Below, piece by piece: positions 1 to 8,000 of a DNA stretch of 11,010 bases; positions within the stretch are counted from its first letter, which is position 1; the number at the start of each line of letters is the position of its first letter. Origin of the DNA: Bacteroidales bacterium (lineage in GTDB: Bacteria > Bacteroidota > Bacteroidia > Bacteroidales > VadinHA17). The notes under the pieces were generated by a model. That model did not search any database, was not told where the DNA came from, and saw nothing but the letters and a program-made list of their open reading frames with translations. Where the stretch lies: the NCBI GenBank assembly GCA_003501665.1, contig DNOQ01000270.1:1-11010 (forward strand), written 5' to 3'. The position numbers and the translations under genes are program-made.

Positions 1-1192
1 CCGGATCAGTTATCAGCAGTCTGTCATTAACGAATGAAAGAGCCTGGAATTCCATTTTATATTCATTTCCGTCTTTTTCAATACTAAATATCCCTTCACG
101 GGAAATTGCTTTCACATTACTGATATTGCTCAGAGGGAACCACAATTCGGAAAAAGTTTCAACTGCGCCCGGTTCAAAGAACTGGTGTTTGAAAGGACTC
201 CTGGTACTGCCATCCCCTTCCTGATTGAAAAGAAGTCCGGTCTGCATCTCGATATACTGGGTATTACCCTTTTCCGGGTCCGTAAGTAAATCGACCCAGA
301 TAGCCCCGTTCCTGGCAAGTGACCATATCCATATCTTCTTGCCCGGTTTTACGGGGTGTCTCGTCCAGTGACCAAATCCCGACTGAGTATCATGGAAATA
401 TCCTGCAAACCAGTCGGTATATTCTCCCAGAACATGATAGCTTTTTGATGATCCGAAATTATTGTTCCTGTAGAGTGAAATATCCCTTCCATCTTCAAGT
501 ACAGGCCATTCACCATATTCGCCTCCATGACCGATTTCAGCTTTCCCGGGGAAATAAAACCGAAGATCGTCTTTACCGTCAGCAGCAGCGGTCTGCCAGT
601 GATAAAGAGATGTTTTCATATCGGTAGGGTTATTCCAGTATGAATGTATTTCAAACCATGCTTTATCAGCAGGAAGCCTAATTTCGGCTCTCCATTCAGT
701 ACGTGAGGCCAGCTCCAGTGATCCGACAAAACATGATACACTTCCGTCCGGATTTTTCCTGAAAAAATAATCAACAGGAGTAGCTACTGTAGGTGCATGG
801 CCGATTGATCCGAAATTATGTTCTATACCACCGGAGGTCCAGGGGCCCCTCATTGCTATATCTCTGAACTTGACAACATTATTATGGTATATGAAATACT
901 GATTATTCTTTTTATCCAGAGCGCCCCATACTTTACCCCCGATATCGGGAGCAACCCATACTTTTATCCAGTTATTTTCCAGGACTACCATCTTATGTTT
1001 TTTCTCCTCAGGGACAGCAGAAAAGTAATCATATCTGAAATAGGGATAGATCTTTCCAGGCCGGGCAACAGGGTCGGGATCACTGAAAGAATAAGTGGTA
1101 AAAGGAATTAATTCTTCTCTGATTGAGGCTTCCTGGCAATGAGCAGAAGTCATTAGTACTGTCAGCAGGCATGTTACAAATAGCTTCTTCAT
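1..1192 (-). CDS. DUF5107-type secreted protein, 5' part only (runs off the left edge)
   Basis: An open frame of 397 codons runs from ATG at 1192 to the window edge with no stop, so the 3' end is missing. The N-terminus (MKKLFVTCLLTVLMTSAHCQ) is a signal peptide; there is no good lipobox, so a secreted periplasmic or surface protein is likely. Family-like motifs are PDIGGKVWGALD (residues 82-93), RGPWTSGGIEHNFGSIGH (115-132), HWTRHPVKPGKKIWIW (275-290) and YIEMQTGLLFNQ (313-324). I recognise this as the DUF5107 beta-sandwich domain, whose full-length members often carry TPR repeats further on; that part would lie off-window. The 'LENNWIKVWVAPDIGGKVW' block resembles the opening of galactose-mutarotase-like carbohydrate-active domains, but no enzymatic activity can be claimed. 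It is the last visible gene of a three-gene minus-strand operon, 47 bp behind the membrane protein. The start is the only ATG that gives a complete signal peptide. Confidence 0.82.
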   Translation of the reverse strand, partial: MKKLFVTCLLTVLMTSAHCQEASIREELIPFTTYSFSDPDPVARPGKIYPYFRYDYFSAVPEEKKHKMVVLENNWIKVWVAPDIGGKVWGALDKKNNQYFIYHNNVVKFRDIAMRGPWTSGGIEHNFGSIGHAPTVATPVDYFFRKNPDGSVSCFVGSLELASRTEWRAEIRLPADKAWFEIHSYWNNPTDMKTSLYHWQTAAADGKDDLRFYFPGKAEIGHGGEYGEWPVLEDGRDISLYRNNNFGSSKSYHVLGEYTDWFAGYFHDTQSGFGHWTRHPVKPGKKIWIWSLARNGAIWVDLLTDPEKGNTQYIEMQTGLLFNQEGDGSTRSPFKHQFFEPGAVETFSELWFPLSNISNVKAISREGIFSIEKDGNEYKMEFQALSFVNDRLLITDP

Positions 1193-1239
1193 AATATCAA
1201 TTGATTGGTTTTTAATTAATAATAAAATAAGTTTAACGG

Positions 1240-3024
1240 TTATTTGAACTGCAAATAATACCAGTAAGTTTTTCCCCATAATCTCTTCATTTCCTCACTA
1301 AGCAACTCTTTCCTGTTACTGTAAAGATTATAAGCCGATCCATACTCAAAGAAGTCATTTTCGGCGTCCGCTCTTAATGACAGACCTCCAAGATCCGGAA
1401 ATATTTTTGTAATATTGGTAAAACCGACAACCGCTTCTTCCAGATGTCGTGGAATGATTTTATAACCAAGCATTTTCATCATCCTTATCTCATTAACAAC
1501 CGTCTTATAATCTTTTTCAAGAAGCATCCATGCCATCCTGTATTCAAAAGCCTTAAAATTAACAGGATTTGATAAAAAAAGCAGATTGATATTCTCCCTG
1601 TCATCTGGTCTGATGAAAAAATCGGTTCCCGGCAAAATCATTATCTTCTGAGCAAGTTCTTTATCAGCCAGCACAGTTTCAGGTTTATAAAGCATTTTCT
1701 CATATTTTTCAGCCCACTTCCTGTAATGCAATGTTCTCTTAAGGTCATTGATATATTTTTCTGCAACTCTGAAGTTGCCGTTAATCAGCTCGGTTTTAAT
1801 AAGTATTTTAATATTACCTGGGCGATAACCGTAGGCAATCATCGATTCATAAGCTATATGACGTGCTGCATTTATCAAACCGATAGTATAATAAAAATGA
1901 ACAGACCGGTTATAATATTCATTTAAACGGGGAAGACAGAGTGAATTTGGTCCGAAATCCTGGGGAGCATGAAACATCCTTTCGCAAAGTATCCCTTTTT
2001 CGGTAAGGGCAAGATTATAATAATACTGTGCAAAGATGTTTGCAACCGGAAATCTTTCCTGCTGCCTTATAATACCATCCCAGTCCTGCAGGGCCACCAT
2101 CTTTTCGAGCTGCATAATTCTTACCAGATCAGGATTGTAGAGTTTAATCAATGAAATAATAATCATAATAACTACTGTAGTCTGAAGAGACGGTACCAGT
2201 ACACGTGATATCTTTTCCCTGACTTTCAACTTATCAATTATTTTAATTAAAAGCGGGTAAAGGATAATGTAAAGGGAAAGAAACAGCAATAAACCATTGA
2301 ATCTTTTAAGATCATTAAAAGGAAGCGGATATCCTGTCAGTTTTTCAACAGGCTGATAAAACAATACCTCCTTAAAAAGAAACCAGGTAATAGTGCAGAT
2401 GAGGAGTATTAATGCAGGCATCAGTGACCGGTATACACCCTTTTCATACAGAACCGACCAGCATATATACAGGCATGCGAAGATGATAGCGAAGGAACCC
2501 GTCACATAATAAAATGCTGGTAGAATGGAAATTAAGATTAGCTGTAAATGTCTGTTTTTTGAACTGATACAAAGAAGAAAATAGCATGAGATCAGGATAA
2601 AACCCAGATTATAATGCATAAAATGTTCATAACCTGTCTGAAGCAACAGAAGGGTAAATGCCGGCAACAAAGCAAATAATCTTACGATTGAAATCTTTCC
2701 GGTAAGGATTTTTCCTGTCCTGACAATTAAGAAATAAAATATTACATTTATCAGGGTGAGTACTGAAGCACCATACAGGGGACTGAAATAACCCTGCATA
2801 AGAAAATTACCGGTATATTCCAGCAAACCTCCCGGTTTGTTAATGAATTTCTGAAGATATTCATCCGAACAGATAAAAAGTGAAGTACCCTCCTGGTAGA
2901 AGAACAGGGAATTCCTTAAAAAATAAAGGTAAATAAATGAAACTGCAAACAGAAAAGCAGGTAGAATTACAGCTGTTATCTTATCTGCTTTGATATAATC
3001 ATATCGTATCTTCTCCTTGATCAT
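1240..3024 (-). CDS. Polytopic inner-membrane protein with helical-repeat C-terminus (probably DUF6057 family)
   Basis: The protein has 594 residues from ATG at 3024; a TTG one codon upstream is in frame but is the poorer start. The N-terminal half is very hydrophobic, with about eight or nine transmembrane segments (roughly 16-36, 84-102, 111-130, 138-154, 158-174, 176-193, 201-218, 243-265, 277-294). The first extracytoplasmic loop holds a conserved-looking block, KPGGLLEYTGNFLMQGYFSP (63-82). Residues 298-594 are soluble and alpha-helical, with TPR-like pairs of helices (for example around 300-345 and 375-430). This architecture fits the Bacteroidota-restricted DUF6057 family, for which I know no established function; the assignment is from memory of the pattern. 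It has no catalytic motif and is not a recognisable transporter. It starts 9 bp after the stop of the CXXCH/PD40 lipoprotein, so the two are almost certainly co-transcribed. No Shine-Dalgarno sequence precedes it. Confidence 0.8.
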   Translation of the reverse strand: MIKEKIRYDYIKADKITAVILPAFLFAVSFIYLYFLRNSLFFYQEGTSLFICSDEYLQKFINKPGGLLEYTGNFLMQGYFSPLYGASVLTLINVIFYFLIVRTGKILTGKISIVRLFALLPAFTLLLLQTGYEHFMHYNLGFILISCYFLLCISSKNRHLQLILISILPAFYYVTGSFAIIFACLYICWSVLYEKGVYRSLMPALILLICTITWFLFKEVLFYQPVEKLTGYPLPFNDLKRFNGLLLFLSLYIILYPLLIKIIDKLKVREKISRVLVPSLQTTVVIMIIISLIKLYNPDLVRIMQLEKMVALQDWDGIIRQQERFPVANIFAQYYYNLALTEKGILCERMFHAPQDFGPNSLCLPRLNEYYNRSVHFYYTIGLINAARHIAYESMIAYGYRPGNIKILIKTELINGNFRVAEKYINDLKRTLHYRKWAEKYEKMLYKPETVLADKELAQKIMILPGTDFFIRPDDRENINLLFLSNPVNFKAFEYRMAWMLLEKDYKTVVNEIRMMKMLGYKIIPRHLEEAVVGFTNITKIFPDLGGLSLRADAENDFFEYGSAYNLYSNRKELLSEEMKRLWGKTYWYYLQFK

Positions 3025-3033
3025 CAAAGAAGT

Positions 3034-4587
3034 TTAATATTTTTCATTCTTGTACCTGTTATCCTGTATGCCTTTCAGTTCGGTTTTACCGGTCCATGTT
3101 GTCCTTACAGGTTCATCTGAGGATACTCTGACGAAATCACGGGGATTAACTGATATTTTTCCAGTTACAAATTCAGGTCTGTTAAATGTCTTTTTCATTC
3201 TGCTGTAAAGTCCGGGATCTATTTGTGGTAAAACAAATGGTTTTCCTGTACTGTCAGCAGAAAATAAATATGCAAAATAGGGACGGGCGGAGAGTCCGTC
3301 ACCCCTTTTACTGCTGAACACCAGCCACTTTCCGTTTGATGACCAGGAATGATAGCTTTCCGATTCATCGCTGTTAAGAGACATTTTCACAGTTTTACCG
3401 TTGATAATATTAGAAAGGTAAAGATCGGCTTCCCTGTGCCATATTGAAAATGTTCCGTAATCATGAAGTGTAAAAACAACTGAGTTACCTTCGGGTGAAA
3501 CAGTCGGGAAAGATACGCTCTTACCAATGGCTGATGCGTTAAAAATTACTTCTGCATTTCCGAAAGATCTTTTTTCAGGGTCGAACGGGATCCTTGCAAG
3601 GTCATATTTTACTTCCCGGAAATCGAATCCCTCCCCTACCTGAGGTGCCCTGCAATAATAAAGGTAAGAACCGTCAGGAGACCAGTAAGGAAAAGTTTCC
3701 ATATACCTGATGGTATCACTTTCGTTACAGGCCATCATTTCATTATTTTCGACATCAAACAATACAAGTGAAGAGAAAAGGTCAAAGACCTCTATATTTT
3801 TTTCAGGTCGTGCATGAAATGCCTGGACTGTTTTATTTGAAGAAAAAGCCACGAATCTTCCTGAAGGGTGCCATGCAGGATAAACTGCATTGGCAGGCAT
3901 ATTTTCAGTTTTAAGCTCTCTTTTAATAATATCCTTATTATCAACAAAATAGGTTCCCGATTTTGAACCCCGGACATGAATAAGCATTTTCCCCGGGTCA
4001 TTTTGCATAAAAGAATGACAGTTAACACAACCATTGTCGAGCAACTGATTCTCGAATACTGATGTTGCATAAAAACCTTCTGTCGATCTCTGAATGATCT
4101 TCATATCCAGCCAGGCTTCATAACCCGGATAAAGTATCCTGTAAACCAGAAAAGGATCTACGGGCTCCTCAGCCACATACAGACTTAAAGGAGTGAATTT
4201 GCGCGATTCGTTTCCCCGTTCATGGGATATTATCTCGATCTTTACTTCCTCGCCTTTATTCATGGAAAGAAGATTCTTCCATGCTTTTTCCTTAAAACGT
4301 ACAATTCCCGTTGAAGATCTCACAGACATTTCTGAACCATCCGGGGAAACTACTTTAACATTAAATGACGTACCTTCTTCCTTAATCAGGAAGTTCAATG
4401 GTGCAATATTATATGGTATTGTAGCTCCTGCATAATCAGGTTCTGTAACCGGCTGCCTTTTCATAACCACCGGTGTATTTTTATGCATATTGCTGTGACA
4501 ACCAATAAAAGTTGTCAACATGGTTAATAATAATACTCCGGTAAGGATATTTTTGATTTTATCAAAATGCCAATTATGGTATTTCAT
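3034..4587 (-). CDS. Lipoprotein with CXXCH haem-type motif and TolB/PD40 beta-propeller
   Basis: The protein has 517 residues. The N-terminus is a lipoprotein signal with the lipobox FIGC, lipidated Cys30. A beta-rich domain of about 150 residues follows, then NGCVNCHSFMQ at 185-195, a single CXXCH c-type-haem attachment motif (Cys187, Cys190, His191). After it come at least four PD40/TolB-like propeller blades with the S-P-D/E-G signature: YPAWHPSGRFVAFSS (236-250), FPYWSPDGSYLYY (299-311), FPTVSPEGNSVVF (360-372) and YHSWSSNGKWLVFSS (412-426). Such proteins are commonly annotated 'TolB-like' or 'PD40 domain' in Bacteroidales, but this is not TolB itself: there is no Tol-Pal context and it is lipidated. 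It should be exported and anchored to a membrane. If haem is bound, it would be a mono-haem redox or sensor protein; the motif is visible, haem attachment is inferred. It is the first gene of the minus-strand operon. Confidence 0.85.
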   Translation of the reverse strand: MKYHNWHFDKIKNILTGVLLLTMLTTFIGCHSNMHKNTPVVMKRQPVTEPDYAGATIPYNIAPLNFLIKEEGTSFNVKVVSPDGSEMSVRSSTGIVRFKEKAWKNLLSMNKGEEVKIEIISHERGNESRKFTPLSLYVAEEPVDPFLVYRILYPGYEAWLDMKIIQRSTEGFYATSVFENQLLDNGCVNCHSFMQNDPGKMLIHVRGSKSGTYFVDNKDIIKRELKTENMPANAVYPAWHPSGRFVAFSSNKTVQAFHARPEKNIEVFDLFSSLVLFDVENNEMMACNESDTIRYMETFPYWSPDGSYLYYCRAPQVGEGFDFREVKYDLARIPFDPEKRSFGNAEVIFNASAIGKSVSFPTVSPEGNSVVFTLHDYGTFSIWHREADLYLSNIINGKTVKMSLNSDESESYHSWSSNGKWLVFSSKRGDGLSARPYFAYLFSADSTGKPFVLPQIDPGLYSRMKKTFNRPEFVTGKISVNPRDFVRVSSDEPVRTTWTGKTELKGIQDNRYKNEKY

Positions 4588-4608
4588 ACGAAAACAATAT
4601 GACTATAT

Positions 4609-4616
4609 CAAAGTAA
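4609..4616 (-). promoter_or_regulatory. Weak candidate -7 box for the minus-strand operon
   Basis: Read on the minus strand this is TTACTTTG, one mismatch from the Bacteroidota -7 consensus TAnnTTTG. It lies 22 bp upstream of the ATG at 4587. No TTTG-type -33 element is visible at the expected distance, so the call is tentative. Confidence 0.3.
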
Positions 4617-4638
4617 ATTAAGTGGTTCGAATAGCCTG

Positions 4639-4655
4639 TCCCGCCTTAAGCGGGA
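4639..4655. repeat. Palindromic repeat copy 1, TCCCGC-N5-GCGGGA
   Basis: TCCCGCCTTAAGCGGGA has 6-bp arms around CTTAA. It shares its 5' nine bases and its GCGGGA end with the copy at 4693-4709, and both are preceded by TG. No T-run follows, so it is not a factor-independent terminator. It is probably a dispersed REP-like palindrome. Confidence 0.7.
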
Positions 4656-4692
4656 GAACCTTCATGACGTGAATTATTTTCATGAGCTTTTG

Positions 4693-4709
4693 TCCCGCCT
4701 CAGGCGGGA
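4693..4709. repeat. Palindromic repeat copy 2, perfect 8-bp arms
   Basis: TCCCGCCTCAGGCGGGA is a perfect inverted repeat of 8-bp arms around one central C. It is the better-formed of two related palindromes 54 bp apart in otherwise A/T-rich DNA, and it is followed by TGAAG rather than a T-run, which argues against a terminator. Confidence 0.75.
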
Positions 4710-4911
4710 TGAAGATTTCATTATTTTATTTATCCTGTTTGTCACTCAATATCAGTCTGTTAAATAAAACAATAATATCCGCTTCCCATACTACTTTATT
4801 AGCATGCAATATGGTGATAATAATTTTAACTGAGTCACTAATAAATTTATTGATAAAATCTTCATAATAAAAAATTGATAAAAAATGATATTTTTTTATT
4901 TTATTTGCGAT

Positions 4912-4928
4912 ATTTAACATAATTTAAC
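4912..4928. repeat. Direct repeat ATTTAAC x2, 10-bp period
   Basis: ATTTAAC occurs at 4912-4918 and 4922-4928, one helical turn apart, about 170 bp upstream of the SusC-like start and just upstream of the candidate promoter. It may be a tandem regulator site; in A/T-rich DNA chance is a real alternative. Confidence 0.35.
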
Positions 4929-4934
4929 GTCCGT

Positions 4935-4971
4935 TTTGAAAAATATATTACTTTAGGAGTTTGTAACTTTC
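4935..4971 (+). promoter_or_regulatory. Tentative promoter for the SusCD unit
   Basis: A TTTG at 4935-4938 could be the -33 element, and TAACTTTC at 4964-4971 is one mismatch from the -7 consensus TAnnTTTG. The 25-bp spacer is longer than usual. If correct, the 5' leader would be about 115 nt. No better match to the consensus was found in the intergenic region. Confidence 0.25.
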
Positions 4972-4992
4972 AAATAACTACCTATTAATTAC

Positions 4993-5012
4993 ATGCAATG
5001 CAATGAAATGAA
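4993..5012. repeat. Pentamer tandem repeat (ATGCA)2(ATGAA)2
   Basis: Four consecutive 5-bp units, ATGCA ATGCA ATGAA ATGAA, lie in the presumed leader of the SusC-like gene. It is a short microsatellite-like tract with no evident coding role. Confidence 0.5.
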
Positions 5013-5094
5013 ATTACTATAAAAAACTAAGCTCAGTATTCTCAGCATATTCAATTATTTATTTTATACCCAAAATTAACTTAATTATTAACTT

Positions 5095-8000
5095 ATGAGA
5101 AAATTCATTTTTTTGATTGCATTCCTGATTTTTACAGGCTTGCAAAGTGCATTTGCGCAGAGGACCATCTCAGGTACGGTTAAAAGTTCCGAAGATGGTC
5201 TTGGAATTATCGGGGCAACGGTTGTTGTTAAAGGTACCACTGTTGGTACCACAACCGATGTCAACGGGGCATTTACGCTAGGTATTCCCGCTGGTGCCCA
5301 GACTCTAAGTATTTCGTATGTGGGCATGAAAACAGTTGAGGTAGCGATTGGTACCCAGGCGGTATTCGACGTTGTTCTTAATCCGGATGTTCTTGCCCTT
5401 CAGGATGTTATTGTGACGGCGTTTGGTATTTCGAGGCAGACAAAATCGCTTACTTATGCCGCTCAGAGTGTAACCACTGATGCTCTTACTGAAGCGAGAA
5501 ACCCGAATGTTATGACAGGATTAAGCGGGAAAGTTTCAGGAATGATAATCACTCAGACAGGGTCGGGAGTCGGTGGCAGTACAAAAGTACTTTTAAGAGG
5601 TAACCGTTCGATGACCGGAAGCAGCCAGCCGATTTACGTGGTCGACGGAGTTACACTTGCCGGATCAATAGAAAACCTTAGTCCCGATGATATTGAATCG
5701 ATATCAGTTCTTAAAGGTGCCAACGCGGCGGCTCTTTATGGAAGCCGGGCAAATAATGGCGCTATAATTGTAACAACAAAATCGGGTAAGGGAGCCCGCC
5801 AGGGTGTCACAACCAGCATTGGTTTTACATATCAGGCAAACCAGGCGAATATACTTGAAAAACCTCAGAATATTTATGGGCAGGGTGCAAACGGGACATA
5901 TGCCAAAGCTGCAACAGTTTCGTGGGGGCCTAAAATGGAAGGTCAGATGGTCGATCACTGGTCAAACGACCCCAATTATTATCTTTATGGAAAACAATAT
6001 GCATTTGAACCGCAGCCTGATAATATTAAGGATTTTTTCCGGATAGGTAACAGCTTTGCAACAAATCTGGGTGTTAATATTAATTCGGAATTATCAAATA
6101 TTGTGTTTTCCTATACCAACAGTAACGACGGTGGTATTATTGACGGAAACGATCTGAAAAGACATAATCTTAATGTTCGTATTACTTCAGATCTTACAAA
6201 GAAATTATCTCTGGATACAAAACTGAATGTGATCCGTCAGAACTTTTCAAATGTCTTCATCACCGGAGAGACATTCGAGAACCCGATGAGATATCTTTAT
6301 ATGCTTCCCAGAAATATCAGGAGCGAAGATATCCAGCACTATGAATTCATCAATCCGGCAGGCCAGCTCAGACAACATTACTGGAAAGTAAATGATAACG
6401 GCTCCGGAAACCCCTACTGGTCGGTTTATAATGCAGTTCAACCTTCAAAGCGCCAGAGAGCCTTAGCAATGATGAGCCTGAAATATAAAATTCTCCCGGG
6501 TTTATCAATTCAGGGAAGATCAGGATTTGATGGTACCTATACGAATACAGAATGGAAGAGGAACAATGATACATACACAAACGCATATTATGGTGCCTAT
6601 TCCAAAACAAATTCCAGTTCCTATGAATGGAATAACGATGTACTTGTCACTTTCAATAAAAAATTCGGGGAATTCGCGCTGGATCTGAATGCCGGAGCAA
6701 ACCACAGGTTAAATGAATCTGAAAACGTTTCCGGTTCAGGATCTATTTTCAACATCGAAAACATGTTCGCTCTTGCCAATACAAAAGATCCGAGACCAGG
6801 AGAAGGATATGGCAAGAAAGTTGTTCAATCGGTTTACGGATTTGGTGAACTCGCATGGAGAAATGCAATTTTCCTCAACCTCACCGGCAGAAATGACTGG
6901 AGTTCCACTTTACCGGCTGCCAGCAGATCATACTTCTATCCGTCTGTAGGTCTGACAGCTGTTATTGACGACCTGATAACCCTTCCTGAGATGTTCACAC
7001 ATGTGAAAGTAAGAACATCCTATGCTGAAGTGGGTAGTGATGCAGATGCTTACAACCTCTTCAGAACAGCCTCAGTCTCCCTTGGAACAATCGGATTGAG
7101 TTCAACAATGCCAAATGAGAACCTGAAACCTGAAAGAACAAGATCAATAGAGGTTGGTCTGGATCTCAGGATGTTCAGGGACAGAGCAAGACTAAGTGCA
7201 ACATGGTATCAGACAAACACCTATGACCAGCTTTTTGCCACTCCAGTTCCCGTAACATCAGGCGTAAGCAGTGTATACCAGAATGGTGCAGATGTCCAGA
7301 ACAGAGGACTCGAGCTGACCCTTGGAGCAGTTGTAATAGACAAGCGTGATTTTTCATGGGATATTATGCTCAACTGGTCAAAGAACACCAGTAAAATTCT
7401 TGAAATTGCTGAAGGATTTGATGTTCTTTCCCGCGGCACAGACTTCATAAGGGAATACAAACTCGTTGTCGGTCAACCTTTTGGTGATGTATACGCAAAA
7501 GGCTGGCAGAGAGATGCCAATGGCAATGTTATCATTAACCAGGCAAACGGACTCCCCTTGATCACATCGGGTATGACAGTGAAGGTTGCCAATTACAATC
7601 CCGACTGGCTGGGTGGTCTGAGCAATACCATAACATATAAGAACTTCTCATTAAATGCTCTTATCGATGCCAGATGGGGCGGATCGTATATTTCATTTAC
7701 GGAAGCGATTACCGCCGGAAACGGCATTCTTGACTATACAGCAATAGGAAGAGAAGCAGAAAGTTTACTTTTTGGAAAAGACATCTTCAAAGATGAAACC
7801 GGCGTTACTCCCGAAGGTGCCAAAAACACAAAAAAAACAAATGCCGAAGCATTCTGGAACAATGTGGGAGGAAGGAACAATCCTGCAGGAGAAGCATTTG
7901 TGAGAGATGCAACGAATATACGTCTCAGAGAGGTGATCCTCGGATATAACCTTCCGAAAGATCTTGTATCAAAAACATTCTTCAGCAATGCAAGAGTATC

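Larger units (their letters stand above)
4588..5094. other. 507-bp divergent intergenic region
   Basis: This A/T-rich stretch lies between the divergent starts of the CXXCH lipoprotein (minus) and the SusC-like gene (plus). It must hold the control elements of both transcription units. It contains two CCCGCC/GGCGGG palindromes (4639-4655 and 4693-4709), a pair of ATTTAAC direct repeats one helical turn apart (4912-4928), pentamer repeats (4993-5012) and a CTCAGTATT/CTCAGCATA near-repeat (5032-5049). The short open frames of about 60 codons on each strand near 4682-4920 overlap each other, are rich in low-complexity A/T codons and resemble no family; I do not consider them genes. Confidence 0.75.

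Noticed and set aside
319..1111. Plus-strand open frames of about 100 codons at 319-627 and 818-1111
   Set aside because: They are antisense shadows of the partial DUF5107 gene, whose minus-strand frame is continuous for 397 codons with recognisable motifs.
3025..3027. TTG start for the membrane protein
   Set aside because: The adjacent ATG at 3024 is in frame and the normal choice; the TTG adds a single residue.
3034..4587. Calling the PD40 protein TolB of the Tol-Pal system
   Set aside because: It is a lipoprotein with a CXXCH motif, and there are no tolQRA or pal neighbours; only the propeller blades are shared.
4639..4709. The two G/C-rich palindromes as transcription terminators
   Set aside because: Neither is followed by a T-run on either strand, and they lie upstream of both divergent genes rather than at a gene end.
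4682..4920. Overlapping open frames of about 61-64 codons on both strands in the intergenic region
   Set aside because: They overlap each other, consist largely of A/T-driven codons (I, N, K, L, S), start inside or beside a palindrome and resemble no family.
4993..5012. A CRISPR-like array
   Set aside because: The units are 5 bp and contiguous, with no spacers and no cas genes in the window.
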